Assembly (NCBI GenBank): GCA_964574215.1
Contig: CAZNLR010000040.1
Span: forward strand, 1 to 48,382
DNA: 48,382 nucleotides
DNA from: GCA-2725625 sp964574215
Lineage (GTDB): Bacteria; Pseudomonadota; Alphaproteobacteria; Rhodospirillales; UBA2165
Direction of reading: 5' to 3'
Shown: piece after piece, positions 26,420-33,870 of the stretch
How positions within the stretch are numbered: position 1 is the stretch's first letter
Layout: every line of letters begins with the position of its first letter
Translations under genes and position numbers: made by a program
The notes under the pieces: generated by a model
Database searches by the model: none
Seen by the model: the letters and a program-made list of their open reading frames with translations, nothing else
What the model was told of the DNA's origin: nothing

Positions 26420-27796
26420 ATGTTTGAAGCCAATACCGCCATAATTCTCGTCGTTTGTCTGGTCGGTCTGGTCGCCTTCGGTGTCCATATTGCGATTGCG
26501 CTGGGCATGACCAGCGCCCTCGGTATCTGGCTGGTTACGGGTGCCGACAGCTATGCGTTTCGTACTGTGCAGACCATGCTGGCGGCGACCGCCTATGAAG
26601 CGATCCGCGCCTATGTCTTTGCCGTCATCCCTCTCTTTATGCTGATGGGTGAATTCATCGGCAGATCGGGAACCGTGACCGATGTCTATCGGGGGATCAA
26701 TCGCCTGCTGAAAAGGATTCCCGGCCGTCTCGCTATTGCCACGGTGATCGGCAATGCCTTGTTCTCATTCGTCACAGGGGTCAGCATCGCCTCCGCCGCC
26801 GCCTTTTCGCGCATTGCCTATCCGGAAATGAAGCGTTACGGCTACCACAAAGGGTTCGCGTTGGGCGCTATTTCAGGCTCCAGTTGTCTCGGCATGCTGA
26901 TCCCGCCCAGCGTGCTGATGATTGTTTGGGGGATCCTGACTGAACAGTCGATTGGCCAGCTATTTGCCGCGGGCGTATTGCCCGGTCTTCTCCTGACGGC
27001 CTTGTTTATAATTTATGTCTTTCTTCGGTCTGTTTTGAATCCGAGCCTCGTGGGTGCTGGCGCAAATACGGAATCGGTTAAGGCCGTGGGTGCAGACGTC
27101 ACGTTGGAAGAGGCGGATGACGTCTCCACCGGCCAATTCATTGTCAGTCTTATTGGTATATTACTGGTCATTGTGGCGGTCTTGGGCGGTATCTGGTTCG
27201 GTATTTTCACGCCGACCGAAGGCGCCGGCGCCGGCGCTTTTATCGGGCTTATGCTGGGCATCATCAAGGGCATGCGCTTCCGCGAAATTATCGATTCAAT
27301 CTTGAATGTGGGGCGGACCTCGGCGCCGATCCTGCTATTGCTTGTCACCGCGGCGCTCTATTCCCGCACTCTGGCTATGACCGGCATGGCCAATGCTATC
27401 GAAGGCTTATTTTTGGGCACCGGAATGCCCAATTGGTTGATCCTCACGGTGATGGTGTTCATCTGGTTCCTGCTGGGCATGATCATCGATTCCATTTCGA
27501 TCATGCTGCTGACCGCAGCCATTTTCGCACCCATTGCTGTAAAAATTGGCATGGACCCGATCGCTTTCGCCATTGTCGGCATTATCGCCATCGAGGCCGG
27601 GCTCTATACGCCGCCATTCGGGCTGCTGGTCTATACGGTGAAATCGGCGATCCAAAACATAGAGCCGAATATGAATGTCATGACCATCTTCAAGAGTTCG
27701 ACGCCCTATTGGATGATCATGCTCCTCGGCATGATCATGATCATCAACTTCCCGGAGATCGCCACCTACCTGCCGAAGTTGCTGTTCCCGAGTTAG
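26420..27796 (+). CDS. TRAP transporter large permease (system 1)
   Basis: A 458-residue DctM-type subunit with about a dozen TM segments. Family hallmarks visible: AVIPLFMLMGEFIGRSG, GNALFSFVTGVSIASAAAFSRIAYPEM, GAISGSSCLGMLIPPSVLMIVWGILTE, and FTPTEGAGAGAFIG. It forms the ion-coupled channel for the substrate delivered by the binding protein at 24592. It is followed by a strong terminator at 27822. Confidence 0.94.
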   Translation: MFEANTAIILVVCLVGLVAFGVHIAIALGMTSALGIWLVTGADSYAFRTVQTMLAATAYEAIRAYVFAVIPLFMLMGEFIGRSGTVTDVYRGINRLLKRIPGRLAIATVIGNALFSFVTGVSIASAAAFSRIAYPEMKRYGYHKGFALGAISGSSCLGMLIPPSVLMIVWGILTEQSIGQLFAAGVLPGLLLTALFIIYVFLRSVLNPSLVGAGANTESVKAVGADVTLEEADDVSTGQFIVSLIGILLVIVAVLGGIWFGIFTPTEGAGAGAFIGLMLGIIKGMRFREIIDSILNVGRTSAPILLLLVTAALYSRTLAMTGMANAIEGLFLGTGMPNWLILTVMVFIWFLLGMIIDSISIMLLTAAIFAPIAVKIGMDPIAFAIVGIIAIEAGLYTPPFGLLVYTVKSAIQNIEPNMNVMTIFKSSTPYWMIMLLGMIMIINFPEIATYLPKLLFPS

Positions 27797-27821
27797 GTGC
27801 TGGACATCAGAAAAAAACAGG

Positions 27822-27847
27822 CCCGGCTTTTTGCCGGGCCTTTTAGT
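27822..27847. terminator. Bidirectional terminator after TRAP system 1
   Basis: Perfect 8-bp stem GGCCCGGC-TTTTT-GCCGGGCC (27822-27842) followed by TTTTAGTTTTT; on the other strand the hairpin is followed by a T7 run (from 27813-27819). It sits between two convergent genes and would terminate both. Confidence 0.92.
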
Positions 27848-27919
27848 TTTTGGTTTTCATTTATTTGCGAGTTTCAGGGAGGTTGATGGGGAAGGGAAAA
27901 CCCTGGTTAAATCCTTTGG

Positions 27920-28297
27920 CTAAATCTTTTTACCTTTACTGACAAACGGGGCGCCGGCCCAGCTTTCTCCCGTGCCGATCAAAAAACTTCTGCCGTCGGG
28001 CATGGTCAGGATCAGCGTCCAGGTATCGCCGTTTTCATTGGCGAACAGTTCCATTACACCACCGTTATTGGCGATGCCCATGGCGATGGATTCCTCGGCA
28101 TGTTTTTCACTGAGCTCTTTGGCGAGTTTCGCCCGGTCGACGGGGATGGTCTGAGCACCGGCGCTGTTGCCGGTCAGACCTGCAAAAGATGTTAGCACCA
28201 GGCTCGCCGCGATCACCAGAATCCCGCAAATTCGGGCAAAACTCGCCGAAACGGCTGCGGAATGGGTGGTTGGCATGTATTTTTCGGTGCTAAACAT
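27920..28297 (-). CDS. Hypothetical secreted protein
   Basis: A 125-residue small protein with a long hydrophobic N-terminal signal (about residues 20-48, ending near SAGAQ), so probably exported. The remainder is IPVDRAKLAKELSEKHAEESIAMGI followed by a compact beta domain (DTWTLILTMPDGRSFLIGTGESW). No family recognised. TAGGAGACG precedes the ATG. It shares the 27822 terminator with the TRAP operon. Confidence 0.72.
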   Translation of the reverse strand: MFSTEKYMPTTHSAAVSASFARICGILVIAASLVLTSFAGLTGNSAGAQTIPVDRAKLAKELSEKHAEESIAMGIANNGGVMELFANENGDTWTLILTMPDGRSFLIGTGESWAGAPFVSKGKKI

Positions 28298-28397
28298 TTC
28301 ACGTCTCCTATCGTCTATCCGATGTGTGGCGATTCTCCTTTTTTCCTCATCTTGGCCCTCAATTTTTTTTTAAGTGCCTGTTTATATAAGTAGTTTG

Positions 28398-28439
28398 TTG
28401 GAACGGTCGTTCAATAATTTAATTGGAATATTCGTTCAA
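28398..28439. promoter_or_regulatory. Tandem operator-like sites near TetR gene
   Basis: Two 17-mers spaced 25 bases apart: TTGGAACGGTCGTTCAA (28398-28414) and TTGGAATATTCGTTCAA (28423-28439). They share TTGGAA and TCGTTCAA arms with imperfect dyad symmetry. They lie between the secreted-protein gene (starting at 28297) and the end of the TetR gene, so they could control the secreted-protein gene. Confidence 0.55.
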
Positions 28440-28491
28440 TTAATTGTGAACGTATCACAAACTTCTTAAACAACTGTGAATTAGAGGAATT

Positions 28492-29073
28492 TTAATATAG
28501 GGGGGTGAGGGAGATATTGACGATATCGTCGAGGGTTTCGGAATCGTCGAAAACCATGCACATGACCCTGAGGCCATTGATGCTGTTGGTCAGATAGCGC
28601 GCCAGTCCGGAAGGATTCTTGTCGGCGCTCAACTCACCTTCGTTTTGGGCGACAACCAGGGCGTCATAGAAACATTTTTCCACCCTTTTGAGACCTTGGG
28701 CAACTTTGGCGCTGACTTCCCGGTCGGAAGGGCATAACTCAACGGCCGTGTTGTACATCATGCAGCCCCGGCGATCCCCGTTTTGACAGGCACATTCGGC
28801 AGCGGTTTCAAAAATTTGCCGGATCGCCGTAATTTTTGAACCCGGTTGTTCCAACGGGGACATCATGTGAGCAATTTCGGTTTTGTAGAAATGATCAAGG
28901 GCTTCCAGATGCAGCTTTCTTTTATCCCCGAATGTGGCATAGAGGCTGCCCCGATTGATCCCCATAGCATCGACCAGATCCTGCATGGACGCACATTCAT
29001 AGCCCTTGTTCCAAAAAACGTGCATCGCTTTTTCAAGAACCTGTTCCCGATTAAATTCTTTGGGACGTGCCAT
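28492..29073 (-). CDS. TetR/AcrR-family transcriptional regulator
   Basis: A 193-residue regulator. The N-terminal helix-turn-helix is RPKEFNREQVLEKAMHVFWNKGYECASMQDLVDAMGINRGSLYATFGDKRKLHLEAL (about 3-58), an AcrR-type DNA-binding domain. The C-terminal half is the TetR_C ligand/dimer domain with several Cys residues (Cys92, Cys94, Cys102 area). CGGAG precedes the ATG at 29073. It is divergent from GlcG/TauE genes (29285-30504), and operator-like sites lie on both sides (28398-28439 and 29138-29154), suggesting autorepression and control of the divergent genes. Inducer unknown. Confidence 0.92.
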   Translation of the reverse strand: MARPKEFNREQVLEKAMHVFWNKGYECASMQDLVDAMGINRGSLYATFGDKRKLHLEALDHFYKTEIAHMMSPLEQPGSKITAIRQIFETAAECACQNGDRRGCMMYNTAVELCPSDREVSAKVAQGLKRVEKCFYDALVVAQNEGELSADKNPSGLARYLTNSINGLRVMCMVFDDSETLDDIVNISLTPLY

Positions 29074-29137
29074 GTCGAACTCCGATTTTCAGTTTAAATT
29101 CGTTCGTCCAATTATAGCCGTCCCTAAGATGCGCATA

Positions 29138-29154
29138 TTGGAACGACAATTCAA
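29138..29154. promoter_or_regulatory. Third operator-like site, TetR-GlcG divergent region
   Basis: TTGGAACGACAATTCAA matches the arms of the tandem sites at 28398 and 28423 (TTGGAA...TTCAA). It lies between the divergent TetR gene and the GlcG-TauE genes. A weaker related arm occurs at 29099-29111. Confidence 0.5.
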
Positions 29155-29284
29155 GTATTTTTACAGCAAGTTTTCGTGAGTGTTTTATTGTGTCTGGCCT
29201 TCGCCTAAATGGCGATCTAATATTCAAGTGCGCTCGCGCTTGGGCGGGTCAAAAATAATACATCGGGGATAGGAGAATCATAAA

Positions 29285-29710
29285 ATGAGTAAAGTAACGC
29301 TGGCGCAGGCCGATACAATAATTGATGCGGCCATGGCCAAAGGTCACGAAATGGAACTTAATCCGTTGACCGTTGCCGTCTTGGACGATGGCGGGCATTT
29401 GGTCGCTTACAAGCGCGAAGATAACAGCAGTCTTCTTAGGTTCGAGATCGCAACCGGTAAAGCATGGGGCGCGCTGGGTATGGGCGTGCCGTCCCGGGCA
29501 TTGGAGCAAAGATCGAAGGAACGCCCAGGATTCGTCAATGGCCTGATCGCCGCTTCCGGTGGAAGATTGGTGCCGGCGGCCGGCGGCGTATTGATCAAAG
29601 ACAGCGAAGGACGGACCATGGGCGCTGTCGGCATCAGCGGCGATACGTCGGACAATGACGAAACATGCGCCTTCGCCGGCATTGATGCGGCCGGTCTAGA
29701 TCACTCCTGA
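29285..29710 (+). CDS. GlcG/HbpS-family (DUF336) protein
   Basis: A 141-residue GlcG/HbpS-family protein: LTVAVLDDGGHLVAYKREDNSS, then ALGMGVPSRALEQRSKERPGF, and GGRLVPAAGGVLIKDSEGRTMGAVGISGDTSDNDE. Some relatives bind haem, others lie in glycolate or aromatic catabolism clusters as accessory proteins of unclear role. GGAGAATC precedes the ATG. It is followed by the TauE gene 17 bases downstream, and may be repressed by the divergent TetR protein. Confidence 0.9.
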   Translation: MSKVTLAQADTIIDAAMAKGHEMELNPLTVAVLDDGGHLVAYKREDNSSLLRFEIATGKAWGALGMGVPSRALEQRSKERPGFVNGLIAASGGRLVPAAGGVLIKDSEGRTMGAVGISGDTSDNDETCAFAGIDAAGLDHS

Positions 29711-29727
29711 TCCGAATGCCAATTTGA

Positions 29728-30504
29728 ATGTTTGAACTAACCGTTATTACTGATCCATGGTTTTATGCGGTGGCGATACCTGCCGTTATTTCCATGGGTA
29801 TCGCCAAGGCAGGGATCGGCGGCACCGGAGGGCTGGCAACGCCGTTGATGGCTTTGAGCGTCTCGGTGCCCCAGGCGGCGGCGATCCTGCTGCCGATCAT
29901 TTGTATTGCCGATATTTTCGCCATTTGGGCCTTCCGACGCACATGGCATAAGGAAAATCTCAAAATTATGATCCCGGCAGCGACCGTCGGCATCATCGTC
30001 GGCACGTTAAGCTTCAAGTATCTGGACCCGGCGGCGATAAAAATCGTTATTGGGATTATCGCGGTTGTTTTCGCCCTGGCGAATTTTCTCAATTACCTGC
30101 GCAAAAAGGAGGTGAAACCGCCGGCCAAACCGGATGTGGTCAAAGGCGGTTTTTGGGTCGCCATATGCGGGTTTACCAGTTTTGTCGCCCATTCAGGTGC
30201 GCCGCCCTTGAACGTCTACATCATTCCCCAGCGTTTGGATAAGACCATCTACATGGGAACCCTGGCGATTTTTTACGCCTACGTGAACTATGCCAAAATT
30301 GTTCCCTATTGGTGGCTCGGCCAATTCCACATTACCAATCTTTCCACGTCGGTAATTCTGCTGCCGATCGTGCCAGTGGGCATTTTCCTAGGCCTGTGGA
30401 TTCATAAACATGTCAACGATGTTCTATTTTATCGGATCATCCTCACGCTGTTGTTTTTTACCGGCGTGAAGTTGCTGTATGACGGCTTTAGCGGATTGTT
30501 TTAA
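29728..30504 (+). CDS. TauE/SafE-family membrane permease
   Basis: A 258-residue membrane protein with about eight TM segments. The TauE/SafE signature is seen in GIAKAGIGGTGGLATPLMALSVSVPQAAAILLPI. The family is implicated in export of sulfite or organosulfonate products, sulfoacetate or other anions; which applies here is unknown. It lies 17 bases after the GlcG gene. The stop is convergent and overlaps the end of the system-2 TRAP large permease by 4 bases. No obvious ribosome site precedes the ATG. Confidence 0.9.
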   Translation: MFELTVITDPWFYAVAIPAVISMGIAKAGIGGTGGLATPLMALSVSVPQAAAILLPIICIADIFAIWAFRRTWHKENLKIMIPAATVGIIVGTLSFKYLDPAAIKIVIGIIAVVFALANFLNYLRKKEVKPPAKPDVVKGGFWVAICGFTSFVAHSGAPPLNVYIIPQRLDKTIYMGTLAIFYAYVNYAKIVPYWWLGQFHITNLSTSVILLPIVPVGIFLGLWIHKHVNDVLFYRIILTLLFFTGVKLLYDGFSGLF

Positions 30505-31823
30505 TTGCCGAACAACCTGACCAGGAAAAGAGTCAGGCCGGGAAACGATACAAGCAATACAACTCTGACCACATCCGACGCAATAAAGGGCACCACCCCC
30601 TTGAAAGTTTGGGCAATGGGAATGTCTTTTGACATCGAGTTGATGACGAAAACATTCATGCCGACCGGTGGCGTTATCAATCCTGTTTCCACAACGATCA
30701 GGGCGACGATACCGAACCAGACTTTAACGTCTTCCGGATCCATGCCGAAATCCATCTCCTCCAAAATCGGCCAGAAGATCGGGATGGTCAGCAGGATCAT
30801 GGACAGTGAATCCATGACACAACCGCCAATGAGATAGAAAAACAAAATCACCGCCAACACCAGAATGGGGGCCATTTGGGCGTCGCTGATCATGGTTGCC
30901 AGTTCCTGCGGCAACTGGGTCAAAGCGAGAAATACATTCAGCACATCGGCGCCGAATATGATCAGAAATATCATGCCCGTGGTCTGGCCCGCGCCCAGGA
31001 CGCTCTCGATAAATCCTTCTTTGCGCATACCGCCATGAAAATAAGCCAGGGCGCCGGTGCCGATGGCACCGAAGGCGGCGCCTTCGGTCGGCGTAAAGAC
31101 GCCGGTGTAAATGCCGCCGATAACCACGATGAAAATCAGCACCACTGTCCAAATTTCTTTTATGGCCGCCCATCTCTCCGCTGCTGTGGATCGCTCGCCG
31201 GACGGACCGGACTCCGGCGACACCCGGACATAGATCATGATGACGATCATGTAGCCGAGGGCGGCGATAAAGCCCGGGATAAAGGCAGCCAGGAACATGG
31301 TGGCGATGTTGGCTTCCACCAGAACGGCGTAAATCACCAGGATCACCGAGGGCGGGATCAATATACCCAATGTGCCGCCGGCCGCCAAAGCACCGGTCGC
31401 CAAGGCACCGGAATAATTGAACCGCCGAAGTTCCGGTAGCGCTACCTGGCCCATGGTGGCCGCCGTGGCCAGGGATGAGCCGCAAATGGCGCCAAACCCG
31501 GCACAGCCACCGATGGCCGCCATGGCGACACCGCCTTTTCGATGGCCCAGAAACACATTGGCCGCATCGAACAGGGCTTTGCTCATGCCGGCGCGGGTAG
31601 CGAATTGTCCCATGAGCAGGAAGAGGGGCACCACGGATAGGTCATAGGTGGAAAAGCGCCAATAGGCGGCGCTGTTGAAATAATTTAACAGAGGCGTCCA
31701 TCCGGCAACGGCGACATACCCCGCAATGCCGACGGCAATCATAGCGATGGCGATGGGCAGCCGAAGGGCGATCAGCACCAGGAGAACGCCCAGCATGAAG
31801 AAGCCGAATTCCAGGCCTTCCAT
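30501..31823 (-). CDS. TRAP transporter large permease (system 2)
   Basis: A 440-residue DctM-type subunit with about twelve TM segments: VVPLFLLMGQFATRAGMSKALF, AAIGGCAGFGAICGSSLATAATMGQVALPEL, LAAGGTLGILIPPSVILVIYAVL, and GVFTPTEGAAFGAIG. Its ATG overlaps the stop of the small permease (TAATG), so the two are translationally coupled. It is the last gene of the minus-strand P-Q-M set. It shares only general family features with the system-1 permease. Confidence 0.94.
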   Translation of the reverse strand: MEGLEFGFFMLGVLLVLIALRLPIAIAMIAVGIAGYVAVAGWTPLLNYFNSAAYWRFSTYDLSVVPLFLLMGQFATRAGMSKALFDAANVFLGHRKGGVAMAAIGGCAGFGAICGSSLATAATMGQVALPELRRFNYSGALATGALAAGGTLGILIPPSVILVIYAVLVEANIATMFLAAFIPGFIAALGYMIVIMIYVRVSPESGPSGERSTAAERWAAIKEIWTVVLIFIVVIGGIYTGVFTPTEGAAFGAIGTGALAYFHGGMRKEGFIESVLGAGQTTGMIFLIIFGADVLNVFLALTQLPQELATMISDAQMAPILVLAVILFFYLIGGCVMDSLSMILLTIPIFWPILEEMDFGMDPEDVKVWFGIVALIVVETGLITPPVGMNVFVINSMSKDIPIAQTFKGVVPFIASDVVRVVLLVSFPGLTLFLVRLFGN

Positions 31824-32365
31824 TACATCTCACCTTCGAGGGGATCATGATCGACTTGAGCTTCGAAATAGTGCTGCCAGATGGTGTAAATGGTTACACA
31901 GACCAACAATGCCATACACGGCATGATAAAAATAAATACATAGGCTCGGGGAATATGCAGAATAACGGTCTGTTCATTGGTGTGAAGGAAATCGATACCA
32001 CCCACCCAAAGACGCCACGTTACCAGAACTACGATGCCGCTATAAATGACGGCGCTGATGGAATCCAAAATTCCCTTGGTGCTGGGTGACGAATTGTGGG
32101 TGAAAAAATCGACCAGCACATTGCCTTTTCTGAGTTGGCAATAGGGAAGAAACGTGAAGACGGCGACCGCGCAGGCCATTTCGACCAATTCAAAGTCGCC
32201 CGGAACCGGCGCGTTAAAGAAGTAACGCCCGATAACACTGGCCACGGTTAGGATTCCAGCGGCGGTTAAACTGGCGCCGCCGATAATTACGAAGGTCCGC
32301 GTCAAACGGGTAAGCACCCGGCCCACTGGATCGGACCGGGTGCTTGTTGTTGGTATTTCGGTCAT
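31823..32365 (-). CDS. TRAP transporter small permease (system 2)
   Basis: A 180-residue DctQ-type subunit with four TM segments; SVIGRYFFNAPVPGDFELVEM is the typical signature around TM1-2. It pairs with the DctM protein encoded immediately downstream. Start at 32365, 40 bases after the binding-protein gene's stop. Confidence 0.92.
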   Translation of the reverse strand: MTEIPTTSTRSDPVGRVLTRLTRTFVIIGGASLTAAGILTVASVIGRYFFNAPVPGDFELVEMACAVAVFTFLPYCQLRKGNVLVDFFTHNSSPSTKGILDSISAVIYSGIVVLVTWRLWVGGIDFLHTNEQTVILHIPRAYVFIFIMPCMALLVCVTIYTIWQHYFEAQVDHDPLEGEM

Positions 32366-32405
32366 AGCTCTTAGTCTAATTCCGAATGTTGATTAACGAA
32401 AAGGA

Positions 32406-33443
32406 CTATTTGGAATATTTGGCGATCAAAGCATTGGCTTCAGCCAACAAAGCTTTACCATTGTGCCCTTTTTTGGTTACGTCGGCGACCCAAGCTTGCT
32501 GAATTTTACCAGCCGAAGCCTTGATGGTCGCGACGTCGGCAGCAGACAGCGAATGAAACTTATTGCCTCGTTTGACGGCCTTGGCCTTAAAGACATTTTC
32601 AATATCGTCATACTGCTTGCCGACTCTGGCGGCGATATTCATACCACTGTTCTTGTCGATGACTTTTTTTAAGTCTGCCGGCAGACCGTTATAGAATTTT
32701 TTGTTCATACCCAAAAAGAAGGTGGCGGCGATCAGTCCGCGGGGGCCTTCGATCAAAGTATGATTGGGCGCGATCTGTTGAATTTTGAAAGGAATAACGA
32801 TTTCCCAAGGCAGGACGGCACCCGAGACCACGCCTTTAGAAAGCGCCTGGGGCACTTTCGGCACGGGCATGAAAACCGGGGTCGCGCCCACTGATTTCAA
32901 AAGATCGCCCATGCCCCGGTTGGTGGCGCGTACTTTGAGACCTTTAAAGTCGGCGACGGTTTTAATTTGCTTTTTCACCATATGAATTTTGAAACGTGCG
33001 GCTGTATGGAAAAGCAGGGGATGAACGTCTTTGTATTCGTCCATCAGGTGTTTTTGAGCAAATTCCTGAAAGGCCTGGGTAGTGGCTTCGGCGGTCGAAA
33101 CCATAAAGGGCAGATCAAAGACCGACGTCAGCGGAAAGCGGCCACCGCTGTAACCCGGCAACGTCCAACCAATTTCAGTGATGCCGTCTTTAATCTGGTT
33201 GAAGACCTGCGGCGGACGACCGCCGAGGGACATGGCATGGTAAACCTGCGCCGAAATCTTACCGCCTGAATCCTTCTCGAGCGCCTTTTTCATCGGTGTC
33301 AGCAGAAAGACGTTAACCGGCGCTTTCGACGGCGTCTGATGGTGCATTTTGATCTTAAAGTCAGCAGCCGATGCATTGTCGGTGTTGGCCGCAAAGGTCA
33401 ATGCGACGGCGCCTGCCAGAACTGGTGTAACTATTTTTCTCAT
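32406..33443 (-). CDS. TRAP transporter solute-binding protein (system 2)
   Basis: A 345-residue DctP-family periplasmic protein with a Sec signal (about 1-26, ending NASA-AD). It contains FKIKMHHQTPSKAPVN, FNQIKDGITEIGW, and DFKGLKVRATNRGMGDLLKSVGATPVFMP, where the Arg in KVRAT occupies the canonical ligand-carboxylate position. This contrasts with the system-1 protein, which lacks it. First gene of the minus-strand TRAP operon. Ligand unknown, probably an organic acid. Confidence 0.94.
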   Translation of the reverse strand: MRKIVTPVLAGAVALTFAANTDNASAADFKIKMHHQTPSKAPVNVFLLTPMKKALEKDSGGKISAQVYHAMSLGGRPPQVFNQIKDGITEIGWTLPGYSGGRFPLTSVFDLPFMVSTAEATTQAFQEFAQKHLMDEYKDVHPLLFHTAARFKIHMVKKQIKTVADFKGLKVRATNRGMGDLLKSVGATPVFMPVPKVPQALSKGVVSGAVLPWEIVIPFKIQQIAPNHTLIEGPRGLIAATFFLGMNKKFYNGLPADLKKVIDKNSGMNIAARVGKQYDDIENVFKAKAVKRGNKFHSLSAADVATIKASAGKIQQAWVADVTKKGHNGKALLAEANALIAKYSK

Positions 33444-33870
33444 CGTAAAGTTCTCCCAATTGAAGTGGTGAAGGTAATTTTGAATTGTGGCTAAATTTGG
33501 AATACAGGGTTAATCCCGATATTATTGCTCAAAATACTTGGCGTTTGAGTTGCGCCGGCTATCGTAGATTTAACTCCTCCCCCTGAATCTCCCGGAAATT
33601 CTTTTGGTATTGTAGGCCGAATCCTAGGTTTAAATAAATACCTGAATTTAGTAATTCCACATTCAACGCAATTCTCATGCGCTATTCAACGATAATAATA
33701 CTATTCCCGTCCGTCAAGACGTTATAGTAATAACGATCGATCGTAATGTGCGTAGATGCGGGAAATCCGCTGTTGGAATGTGGTTTTCTCTGTAGTCAAC
33801 CGGGACATTGCCCCATTTCCGCACGAATTTTAAAACGCGACGGTTTTTGTTACTGAGGCGATGCGTCAAA
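33444..33870. other. Intergenic region upstream of TRAP system 2
   Basis: 427 bases between the end of the chemoreceptor gene and the start of the TRAP operon, both on the minus strand. It must hold the TRAP promoter. I see a perfect 12-bp palindrome ACGATCGATCGT (33733-33744) and a small hairpin GTTAT-AGTA-ATAAC (33721-33734) just before it, which could be an operator. No convincing gene or terminator seen. Confidence 0.5.
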
